Assembly (NCBI GenBank): GCA_963826505.1
Contig: CAWGXG010000006.1
Span: 248,001 to 312,000 of the forward strand
Length of the DNA stretch: 64,000 nt
Direction: 5' to 3'
Origin: CAWGXG01 sp963826505
GTDB taxonomy: Bacteria > Chloroflexota > Anaerolineae > Aggregatilineales > Aggregatilineaceae
Part shown: piece after piece, positions 1 through 7,544 of the stretch
Layout of the letters: every line of letters begins with the position of its first letter
Position numbering within the stretch: position 1 is the stretch's first letter
Translations under genes and position numbers: made by a program
The notes under the pieces: model-generated
The model's database searches: none
What the model saw: only the letters and a program-made list of their open reading frames with translations
Told to the model about the DNA's origin: nothing

Positions 1-1
1 C

Positions 2-310
2 ATCCGCCACTACAGCCCGCGTGAGCGGGTTCATCCTGCCAACGTCGACGATGGCCCCAGCAAACGGCTGCTGATGGCCCACGGGCTGAGCGATCGCCCC
101 GTAGACCGCGAACAGCTTTTCGATCTCGTGTTTGATCCACAGGAACGCCACAATCTGGCTGGAGAGGCTGATCTGACTGGGGTGTTGGAGGAGATGCGGG
201 CACGGCTGCATGCCTGGATGGTGCGCACCGCCGATCCGCTGTTGCACGGCGTTGTCCCTGCTCCGGCGGGCGCGATCGTCGATCCGAATGACAGCCTTCA
301 GCCGTCGTAG
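2..310 (+). CDS. Sulfatase, C-terminal fragment (5' end outside window)
   Basis: This is the 3' end of an arylsulfatase-family gene read in frame 2 from the window edge; the catalytic formylglycine region lies upstream and is not visible. What is seen is the typical sulfatase C-terminal subdomain: an IRHY..R strand, a 'DDGPSK' segment, a 'HGLSDRPVDREQLFDLVFDPQERHNLA' type block split by short linkers, and a final helix. The 'LFDLVFDPQERHNL' stretch is the usual closing motif in which the substrate-capping strand precedes the last helix. The gene ends 5 bp from the end of the convergently transcribed sulfatase maturase, which supports the assignment because the maturase would install formylglycine in such an enzyme. 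Substrate cannot be inferred. Confidence 0.85.
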   Translation: MRHYSPRERVHPANVDDGPSKRLLMAHGLSDRPVDREQLFDLVFDPQERHNLAGEADLTGVLEEMRARLHAWMVRTADPLLHGVVPAPAGAIVDPNDSLQPS

Positions 311-315
311 CGTGG

Positions 316-1620
316 CTACTGCGGCTTTCCGTGGCAGTGTTTGTACTTGCGCCCGCTGCCACACGGGCAGGGATCATTGCGGCCCACGTTCTTGAAGCGC
401 TCGGCGCGTTCCGCGTCCTGACGTGCCAGGGCGGCTATCAGGTTGGCCGGGGAACGTCCCGCGTGCAGCTCCGTCGCCATGAACTGCATGGCGGGGGCGA
501 TATGCCGGAAGAACATCTGATAGCCGTCACACAGCCAGTTTAAGCCCGGCTCGCCGTCCGGCGTATGCAGCAAACGGTTCTTGGGACAGCCCCCGTTGCA
601 CACAAAACGCACATCACAGGCGCGGCACATGTGCGGCAGCGCGTCGCGCTTGGCGAGTCCGAAGGCGCGCTGTGCCTCTGATTGGGCTAACGTGGCCATG
701 GGAACCTCGAGGATGTTCCCTAAATGGTATTCCGGTTCCACGAAATGATCGCAGCTATACAGATCGCCGGTATGTTCCATCGCCAGCGCGGAGCCGCACG
801 TTTTCTCGAAGATACACAGTCCTGGACGGTGGCCGGACCATGCCGCCAGCGCCACGTCGAAGATTTGTACAAACACATTACCCACGTCACGCCGCGCCCA
901 CTCGTCGAACACATCGACCAGAAAGCGGCCATAGCCTTCGCCGGTCACCGAGCGATGGGTCACGAGCACTTCACCCGACGCGGCGTCCGCTCCGGTACGT
1001 TCCACGATCGGGATGAACTGGATGAACTGCGTCTGCACCTCGTCCCGCAGAAAGCGATAGACTTCCAGGCCGTGATCGCTGTTGGCCGCGTGTACGGTGG
1101 TCAGAATATTGAACGCGACACTGTGTTTCTTTAGCAGCGCGATGCCCGCCATGACTCGGTCAAAGGTGGGGCGCCCTCCTTTATCCACGCGGTAAGCATC
1201 GTGGATCGCGCGCGGCCCATCCAGGCTGACGCCGATCAGAAAATCGTGTTCTTTGAAGAAGGCGCACCACGCGTCATCGAGCAGCGTACCGTTGGTTTGC
1301 AGCGTGTTGTCGATGTGCATCCCCGGCCTGGCATACTGCTGCTGGTAGGCAATCGCCTGCTGAAAAAACTGCAAGCCGATCAGGGTTGGCTCGCCGCCCT
1401 GCCACGCAAACGTGACTTCCGGCCCCGGCTGTGCCTCGATGAGCTGGCGCGTATATTCTTCCAGCAGCGTGACGGGCATTCGAAACTTGCTGTCGGGAAA
1501 GAGGCGTTCTTTGGACAGGTAGTAGCAGTATTCGCAGTCCAGATTGCAGATCGGACCGCGCGGTTTGAGCATGACTTGAAATGGACGAGCGGCTGGTGTG
1601 GGTTGCGATGATGAGGTCAT
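316..1620 (-). CDS. Anaerobic sulfatase maturase (radical SAM/SPASM) with SEC-C tail
   Basis: This 434-residue protein is predicted to convert the active-site Cys or Ser of sulfatases to formylglycine without oxygen. The radical-SAM cluster motif is C25-x3-C29-x2-C32, followed by an AWQGGEPTL glycine-rich SAM-binding block near residue 90. The SPASM domain has the expected auxiliary-cluster cysteines, including CIFEKTC, YSCDHF and CRACDVRFVCNGGC. The last 24 residues form a SEC-C zinc motif (NDPCPCGSGRKYKHCHG), an extra that is not needed for catalysis. Length is close to the family norm of about 370-400 plus the tail. It is convergent with a sulfatase. Family assignment is firm; the particular sulfatase partner is inferred from adjacency. 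Confidence 0.93.
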   Translation of the reverse strand: MTSSSQPTPAARPFQVMLKPRGPICNLDCEYCYYLSKERLFPDSKFRMPVTLLEEYTRQLIEAQPGPEVTFAWQGGEPTLIGLQFFQQAIAYQQQYARPGMHIDNTLQTNGTLLDDAWCAFFKEHDFLIGVSLDGPRAIHDAYRVDKGGRPTFDRVMAGIALLKKHSVAFNILTTVHAANSDHGLEVYRFLRDEVQTQFIQFIPIVERTGADAASGEVLVTHRSVTGEGYGRFLVDVFDEWARRDVGNVFVQIFDVALAAWSGHRPGLCIFEKTCGSALAMEHTGDLYSCDHFVEPEYHLGNILEVPMATLAQSEAQRAFGLAKRDALPHMCRACDVRFVCNGGCPKNRLLHTPDGEPGLNWLCDGYQMFFRHIAPAMQFMATELHAGRSPANLIAALARQDAERAERFKNVGRNDPCPCGSGRKYKHCHGKPQ

Positions 1621-1679
1621 TGTGGGTGTCGTCTTCCATGTCTAGAGCAGCGATGGCGGCCTGCCGTCACGGCCGTGGG

Positions 1680-2798
1680 TCATACAAACAGGCGACTCAC
1701 GCGCGGCAGCAGCCCGGTTGTGACTTCATAGTTGATGGTTTCCGCCCAGCGTGCTACCGCCTCGGCGGTGATGCACGCCTGCCCCTGGCGCCCGACCAAT
1801 ACGACTTCGTCGCCGAGGGCGACGGGTCCGCAGGCGGAGATATCCACGACGAACTGATCCATGCACACGCGTCCGACGATGGGCGCGCGTTGGCCATGAA
1901 TCAACACGGCGCCGCGATTGGACAGCGCGCGGTGATACCCGTCGCCATAGCCGACCGGAATCAGGGCGACCGGCATGGCGTGTGGCGTGATATACGTCCG
2001 TCCGTAACTGATACTTGCCCCGGCTGGCAGCGTTTTGACGCGCGCCACGCTGCTTTTTAGCGTCAGCGCGGGTTTGATCGGCACCACCGGCTCGACCTCG
2101 CCTGAAGGCAGGAGACCGTACAGCGCGATGCCGACGCGCACCGCATCCAGATGCATGGCCGGGAGGTCGAAGGTTGCGGCGCTGTTGGCGATGTGGCGCA
2201 GCGGCGGACGGTAACCCGCGACGTCCAGTTGATCCAACACGCGCGTGAATGTCTCAAACTGCTGCCAAGTGTAAGACTTATCGGCCAGATCGGCTACCGC
2301 AAAATGGCTGAATATCCCCTCGAATTCAACATTGGGGTAGGCCGCGACCTGTTCAAAAAAAGGGAGTACCTCGTCGGGCAGCAGGCCAAAACGGCCCATC
2401 CCGGTGTCGATTTTGACGTGCACGCGCCCCGTCTTGGCCTGGTGCCGCGCGTGATGCGACACGCGCTCGACGATGGCGGGTTCGGTTACCGTCAGGGTGA
2501 GATCATGGGCGACCCCGGCTTCGATGTTGTTGGGCGGCGTGTAATTCATGACCAGCACCGGTGCCGCGATCCCCGCTTCGCGCAGCTGCACGCCCTCCTC
2601 AAGCCGCGCCACGGCCAGATAGGATGAGCCATGGGCCAACGCCGTGCGCGCGATCTCGACCATGCCATGCCCGTACCCATTCGCTTTGACGACGGCGATC
2701 AGCGTTACCTGTGACCCGATGTGCTGTTTGATGGCCTCCACGTTATGGGCGATAGCGCTGAGATCCACTTCAGCCACTGCCAAGGCTTTGACCGCCAT
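1680..2798 (-). CDS. alr: Alanine racemase
   Basis: This PLP enzyme interconverts L- and D-alanine for peptidoglycan synthesis in the cytoplasm. It has 372 residues, the normal family length. The PLP lysine K38 sits in AVVKANGYGHG at the start of the TIM barrel. The second catalytic base, a Tyr about residue 265, sits in SISYGRTY, followed by the conserved PVGYGDGYHR and GRVCMDQ blocks of the C-terminal beta domain. An AAGGAG ribosome-binding site lies about 10 nt before the ATG. A good sigma70-type promoter lies about 70-100 bp upstream, so the gene appears to be transcribed on its own rather than from the injection-system operon, which ends at the terminator at 2969-3005. Confidence 0.96.
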   Translation of the reverse strand: MAVKALAVAEVDLSAIAHNVEAIKQHIGSQVTLIAVVKANGYGHGMVEIARTALAHGSSYLAVARLEEGVQLREAGIAAPVLVMNYTPPNNIEAGVAHDLTLTVTEPAIVERVSHHARHQAKTGRVHVKIDTGMGRFGLLPDEVLPFFEQVAAYPNVEFEGIFSHFAVADLADKSYTWQQFETFTRVLDQLDVAGYRPPLRHIANSAATFDLPAMHLDAVRVGIALYGLLPSGEVEPVVPIKPALTLKSSVARVKTLPAGASISYGRTYITPHAMPVALIPVGYGDGYHRALSNRGAVLIHGQRAPIVGRVCMDQFVVDISACGPVALGDEVVLVGRQGQACITAEAVARWAETINYEVTTGLLPRVSRLFV

Positions 2799-2868
2799 GA
2801 TCCCTATTCTCCTTCAGCGAAATGCCCACCTAATGAATTAGCACAACCGGCCGCACGCGCCCAGTCGG

Positions 2869-2897
2869 ATTGTATCTGACGATGGCGGTGCTGTCAT
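2869..2897 (-). promoter_or_regulatory. Candidate sigma70 promoter of alr
   Basis: On the minus strand the sequence reads ATGACA (-35, positions 2897-2892), a spacer of exactly 17 nt, then TACAAT (-10, positions 2874-2869). Each box differs from the consensus at one position. It faces alr and lies between the upstream terminator and the alr start. Confidence 0.6.
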
Positions 2898-2968
2898 AGG
2901 TTGGGAGGCGCAGACCTGCACCTGGTGGAAATGGCCGGGTGCAGCTCGATCCAGAGTAAGTCTCGCAC

Positions 2969-3005
2969 AAAAAACCGGCCCGGTTTGTGGCCGGGCCAGC
3001 GTTTT
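2969..3005 (-). terminator. Intrinsic terminator of the injection-system operon
   Basis: A perfect 7-bp GC stem (GGCCCGG at 2977-2983, CCGGGCC at 2991-2997) with a 7-nt loop is flanked by six A on the left and five T on the right. It would therefore work in both directions. On the minus strand it lies about 20 bp after the last gene of the eCIS operon and gives a U6 tract. Confidence 0.85.
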
Positions 3006-3017
3006 TCGCAGCGGGTG

Positions 3018-3635
3018 TTACTTGGGTCGGGCGGTTGAGTTGGCAGGAGGGGTGTTCTCCAACACGATCAAGAAATATTCGATCCGCCCGCTTTGATAGC
3101 GCACGTTGTCCTTGGACGAATATAAGGTGTTACCGGCGCTGTCTTCCACCATCAGATACAGCTCTGGTGCATTCTCGCCCGGCTCGTAAAACGTACGCTC
3201 GTGGAACACCAGCGAAAAATCCCCGAATTCATCGGACGTGGTATAGCCCAACAGATCATCCAACTTGCGATCCTTGTCGAACAGCCGGACCACCACCCCG
3301 GTCACCGGGGTGCCGTCACCGTCCTGCACGTGCCCGTATACCATCCATTCGTAGGATTTAAGCTGGGGAAGGCGGCTGGCCCGCGTTGCGTTGTCGCTCA
3401 GGCTGCGCTGCAAGGCACTGACGCGCAGCTGCTCCTGGTGCAAAGCCACGACGCGCGGGTTATCGTCGCCCAAGACTGGCGCGATACGATTTTCGACCTG
3501 CTGCAAGCGCGCCGCGCGCTGTTCTTGTTGGGCGGCCAGTTCTTCGAGGGCCGCTTGCTGCGACTGCCCAAACAGTTGCAGCATGCCCGCCAATTGCTGA
3601 GTGATCTCATCCGGAGTCAGGTCTTGTTGGTCCAT
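3018..3635 (-). CDS. Coiled-coil plus carboxypeptidase-regulatory-like beta-sandwich protein, eCIS operon end
   Basis: This protein of about 205 residues is not a member of any phage-tail family I recognise. Residues 1 to about 95 are charged and helix-forming, with an Ala/Gln/Glu-rich stretch (QQAALEELAAQQEQRAARLQQVENR) that looks like a coiled coil. From about residue 98 a transthyretin-like or CarboxypepD_reg-type beta-sandwich follows (YEWMVYGHVQDGDGTPVTGVVVRLFDKD, then TSDEFGDFSLVF). The start at 3635 is chosen because AGAGGA lies 7 nt before it; a longer in-frame start at 3650 would place that ribosome-binding site inside the gene. It is the last gene before the operon terminator. An accessory, cargo or surface-binding role is only an inference from position. 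Confidence 0.75.
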   Translation of the reverse strand: MDQQDLTPDEITQQLAGMLQLFGQSQQAALEELAAQQEQRAARLQQVENRIAPVLGDDNPRVVALHQEQLRVSALQRSLSDNATRASRLPQLKSYEWMVYGHVQDGDGTPVTGVVVRLFDKDRKLDDLLGYTTSDEFGDFSLVFHERTFYEPGENAPELYLMVEDSAGNTLYSSKDNVRYQSGRIEYFLIVLENTPPANSTARPK

Positions 3636-3712
3636 GGGTATTCCTCTCATAAGCCCGTGCCCGAGATCGCGTGTCCACCGAGGGGTAGCGCAAATCTCCG
3701 GCGTTCAATGGC

Positions 3713-5340
3713 CTAGCCGCGTCGTGTCAAAAACTCACGGTTCACCGTGAAATTCCCTACGCCGACCGTGGGTGCTGGCGCTGGTGTAGGTGAAGCCGTT
3801 GTGTTCAGGTTGTTCAGAGACTCACACAGCGTCGTGATTGCTTCCTGGTTGTTGTCATTAATCACCTGCGCGCCGCGCACCACAATACAGTGTGTGGTCT
3901 GGTTGCCGGTGGCACTGTTCAACACCGCTTGAGACAGATAAGAAGCCAGCGCCTGATTCGGCAGTTCGTGGATGCGGTTGTCGCCTGCCCGAACCGTGAT
4001 CCCCAGCGCGGCCACCGACGCAAACACCGCGCCGCCGATGATCTGCGTCAGGATCTGGTTATCCTGGATCGACACGTCGTCAAAAGACACGAGTGCGGCG
4101 CAGCTTGGCACGAAACGGGGCGCGTTTTGCAGAATCTCCAACGTCACCTGGTTGCCGTGAAAGAGCGTGCGCCCATCAGGAAACTGGGTGCGGTTCGATA
4201 CAGCCGCACGCAGCCGCGCTGTTGCGTTGAAATTGAGCGTACCGGTTGATGATATTCCAGCGGCGGCCTGTCCCAGACCCGGCGTGCGACCGAGGTTGTA
4301 GATAAAGACGCCCGGTCCGAGTGCCGCCAGTTGGCTGAAGACATCCGTTTGATTGACCTGTGGCTGCACGCGCGCGCCCTGGCTGGTCAGCGTGTTGCCG
4401 CTGACCGATATCGGCCCGACGCCCGCCACGATCACTGACTGGCCGCGCGGGCACACGATCACGTTGTCGTGGATCAGCGCGGCTGGGCCCGCGGTCTGAT
4501 AGGTGATCCCTGCGGAGGACAGCGTTGGATCACTGATCTGACCGCCGACAACATACAGTGCCGCTACGCCAGCCTGGTAGGCGTCTGGCAGTGCGTTACT
4601 CGCCGTCGCGCAGAAGGTCAGCAGCCAGGTTTCATTTTGCGGGGCCCGCATGGTGACGCTGACGATCCCAGGACCGGAGAAAGTCGCTTCCTGCGGAATT
4701 TCGCTGGAGGAGAAGGTCTGCGTGGTCTCGGTACCGTCGGCACGCGTGGCGACCACGACTACCCGGCTAAACGTGAGAACGCGCAGGCGCACTCCGTCCG
4801 CCGGATCCGCCAGCGTGATCGCCGTTTGGATCTGGCAGTTCAGTCCGCGCGTATTCGCGATGGCCCGAATCTGGTAGCCGACCGGCCCTCCATCCGCTCC
4901 GAAGGAGGCAAAGGAAGCGATATCAGAGTTAAACGGACCGTCGCCTTCGCTTTCGTCCATCGCCTCAAAGTCATCGCAGGCTTCTGCCCCGTCTGACTGG
5001 GCTGCTGTTGTCCCGTTGTCGGCGATGTGGTTGTTGGTCACTTCCAGCCCGTTACATAGGTAGGTGAATATGCCGCAGGCGGGCACCTCCGCGCCGCCGT
5101 TGTCCGTGATAAGGTTGTCGGCGATCACCAGCCCTGTGACATGGCGCAGCACGATGCCTCCGACCGCTATGGGATCGTACACGGGATCGGGACCCGCCAG
5201 GCCGCAGTGACGGATGAGGTTTTGGCGAATGTGGATATCTTCCAACTCGCCCAGATCCAGGTTTTGCTCCACGTCGATGACGCTCGATATGCCGCTGCCC
5301 TGCATCCCCGTGATGGTGTTGTCAACGATGAACACACCCC
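3713..5340 (-). CDS. Giant DUF6519/beta-helix protein, C-terminal part after frameshift
   Basis: This reading frame continues the gene at 5322-7439 after a one-base frameshift at the G5 run (positions 5337-5341). Removing one G joins ...EFRRRG directly to VFIVDNTITGMQG. It contributes about 540 residues of right-handed parallel beta-helix: repeated N-x-I/L turns such as IRQNLIRHCG, VIADNLITDNGG, VTNNHIADNG, IHDNVIV, VSGNTLTSQG and IQDNQILTQIIGG. A non-helical insert of about 130 residues sits near the middle, around 4560-4930. The protein ends FTVNREFLTRRG. Such beta-helices in phage tails form fibres, spikes or carbohydrate-binding surfaces, but no enzymatic residues can be assigned here. 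The open frame also extends upstream to 5416, but that part overlaps the other frame and is not real coding. Confidence 0.75.
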
Positions 5341-7439
5341 CTACGCCGGAACTCCTGGTCGGACAGTTGGAGCGTGGGTGGCATACCGCCCAGGACAACG
5401 CCCGGCCCCTGGCCACGCGAGATGTCGTTATTTTGGACGGTCACGTCAGCCGATCCATCGGCGATCCACACCCCGCCGCCGACCAGCGTATTGTCACTGA
5501 TGTGGGCGATGGTCGCCTGCAATACGATGGCTGGCGTGCCTGCTAACCGGTTGTTCGTGATGGTCACGTAGCGGCATGCCACGATCGTAAGCGCCGGGCC
5601 GGACCGGCGCAGCACGTAAGCGGACCGCCGCAAGTCCACGATGCGCGTAGCCTCCACACGCCCGATGGCAATCCGGGCATAGGGGCTGGCCGTGGGCTCC
5701 GATGCGATCGCGTCAGCCGCCGCCAGACGCGTTGCGTTGAGATTGGCGTTGTTGGTGGAACCGTCCACCAACGCGACGACGCCCACCGGCGTTTCGCGCT
5801 GCGTACCATTGATGATCGTACAGTCCTTGACGGTCAGTTGGGCGAGCTGGTTCGCGACGACAGCGCCCTGTGCCGAACTGGCGCGGATGGTCAGCCCACT
5901 CAGGTCGGCCATTCCGCCTTCGATCACCAGGGCTGGATCGCTGCCCGCGGTGGTGATCGCCGTTTGCCGGCCGCAGCCAGTCAGGACGATGTCCAGATCG
6001 CGGATCACCACCGGCTGTTGTAGCTGGTAAACGCCCGGCAGGATACAGACCGTGCCGGAGTCTTCCAGGCTGTCGACCGCGTCCTGAATCGTGGGAAAAT
6101 CGCCCACGCTCAAGACTCCATCACCCACAGTGACCGTACAGCAGCTATCCCCGCGATCTATCCCGGTCAAGGGCGGGAAGAGATGTCGGCAGTCCGTCAG
6201 TTCTCCCCAGCCGTTGGCGGTAAAATCCCCGATCGCCAGCGGACAGTAATAATGATGGATGCCATGACGCAATTGGAAGCCCTGCGGACCTGTCCCGGCT
6301 TGCGTGTCCCACAAGACATCGCCCAGCAGCGTGCGCGCCGGAATCAGCCAGTAGTCGCCTGTGCAGAAGGACCCAGCCTGAAACTTCACTTCGACGCCGT
6401 CTTCCAGCAGAATCCAGCCATTGTTCGTGGCGGGCACCGTGACGGTTTCGGCCCCGTCGGAGTCCCAGCGGCGGATTTTGGCGGTGTCCGCGTCAAAGTC
6501 GGTGAGGGCGGTGGTGCCGGTCGCCGTTGTCGGATCGATAGTGATGATATTGCCTTCCACGGTGTCGATCATCACCAGCGTGCCCGGTGTGCCCGCCTGC
6601 TCGTGGATTTCGTCGGTGAGCTCGACCCACTGCTGGTTGGCAAAGCCCAGCACCGCGTCTCTGCCCGTGCTGCTGACGGTCAGGTTATCGCCGTCCTGGC
6701 TCAGCCAGCGCGTGACGATCGAGCCATTTTCCCGGCTCCATTTGAAGGTGGCGCCGTTCAAACTGCCAGCGTCGTGGATTTCCACCCGGTAAAGTTGATT
6801 TTCCAGGCGGCGATAGCCCGCTTCCTCCGGCATGATGCAGGGATCGGTGCTGGGCGGTTCCGGCGTCGCGCGCGCGGCTAATCGCCCGGTGCTGGCGGCT
6901 CCAGCGGGTGTCCAGCCCGGCCCAAAGTCGTTGCAGTTCGACCCTGACTGAATTGATTCCCATTTCACCTGCGCCATGACGCGTGCGCGGGTCGCCGTAT
7001 CCGGGCCGCCCAATGCCACCTCACGGACGTTGGAGTCTTCCAGGGCCGTGATGTGCCGCTCCCACACGTCGAGGTAAATCAGGTATGTTCCTGCTGTAGT
7101 GGGCAGGACGGCATCGCGGTAATCGACCTGCTGGGTAAACAGCCGTTCCGCGTCGTTCTCGACCAGGATACCGTTGACGTAGTAGCGTCCGGCGGTGATG
7201 TTCAGATCGACACCAGAGGGCAGAATGTCAAAGCCTGCCAGCGGATTACCATCAGGACCGTTGCCCTGGGGGCCGCCGCAGTAGCCGATGACGTCGCGCC
7301 GCACGGTGCGATCGGTATGAGCATCGATCGCCAGTTGTTCGTTCCAATCGGCGTCGAGCTGGACACGCCCCTGCTGCATGAGCACGCGGCTGTAATGATT
7401 GCGTTTGCGGTATGTGGTGCGTGTAAAGTCTCCTTTCAT
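5322..7439 (-). CDS. DUF6519/beta-helix eCIS protein, N-terminal part (frameshifted)
   Basis: The start MKGDFTRTTYRKRNHYSRVLMQQGRV is the typical opening of DUF6519 proteins found in eCIS operons. GGAGG lies 8 nt before this ATG, so it is preferred over the longer frame opening at 7490. Residues 1 to about 400 form the DUF6519 module (DADWNEQ, YYVNGILVEND, TYLIYLDVWERH). From about 430 a right-handed beta-helix begins (GDFPTIQDAVDSL, GVYQLQQPVVI, LTGCGRQTAI, ISDNTLVGGGVWI, VQNNDISRG). The frame runs out 20 bases after a G5 run at 5337-5341. With one G fewer it would continue into 3713-5340, giving about 1,240 residues. In the operon it follows the gpI-like baseplate protein, so a baseplate-periphery or receptor-binding role is plausible. 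Confidence 0.85.
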   Translation of the reverse strand: MKGDFTRTTYRKRNHYSRVLMQQGRVQLDADWNEQLAIDAHTDRTVRRDVIGYCGGPQGNGPDGNPLAGFDILPSGVDLNITAGRYYVNGILVENDAERLFTQQVDYRDAVLPTTAGTYLIYLDVWERHITALEDSNVREVALGGPDTATRARVMAQVKWESIQSGSNCNDFGPGWTPAGAASTGRLAARATPEPPSTDPCIMPEEAGYRRLENQLYRVEIHDAGSLNGATFKWSRENGSIVTRWLSQDGDNLTVSSTGRDAVLGFANQQWVELTDEIHEQAGTPGTLVMIDTVEGNIITIDPTTATGTTALTDFDADTAKIRRWDSDGAETVTVPATNNGWILLEDGVEVKFQAGSFCTGDYWLIPARTLLGDVLWDTQAGTGPQGFQLRHGIHHYYCPLAIGDFTANGWGELTDCRHLFPPLTGIDRGDSCCTVTVGDGVLSVGDFPTIQDAVDSLEDSGTVCILPGVYQLQQPVVIRDLDIVLTGCGRQTAITTAGSDPALVIEGGMADLSGLTIRASSAQGAVVANQLAQLTVKDCTIINGTQRETPVGVVALVDGSTNNANLNATRLAAADAIASEPTASPYARIAIGRVEATRIVDLRRSAYVLRRSGPALTIVACRYVTITNNRLAGTPAIVLQATIAHISDNTLVGGGVWIADGSADVTVQNNDISRGQGPGVVLGGMPPTLQLSDQEFRRRGCVHR

Positions 7440-7544
7440 GCGCTTTTCCTCCATAGTTTGGCTGCGCAATCGTCCCCGAATACAAGCCACGTGGGCGGTG
7501 CAGAACGGGCGAAATCAGCTCTTATCAGGATTGGTCGGTGCAAT

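Noticed and set aside
5322..5416. Programmed ribosomal frameshift in the DUF6519 gene
   Set aside because: Only a G5 run with no slippery heptamer plus structure, and eight other genes in the window show similar one-base shifts; sequence error is simpler.
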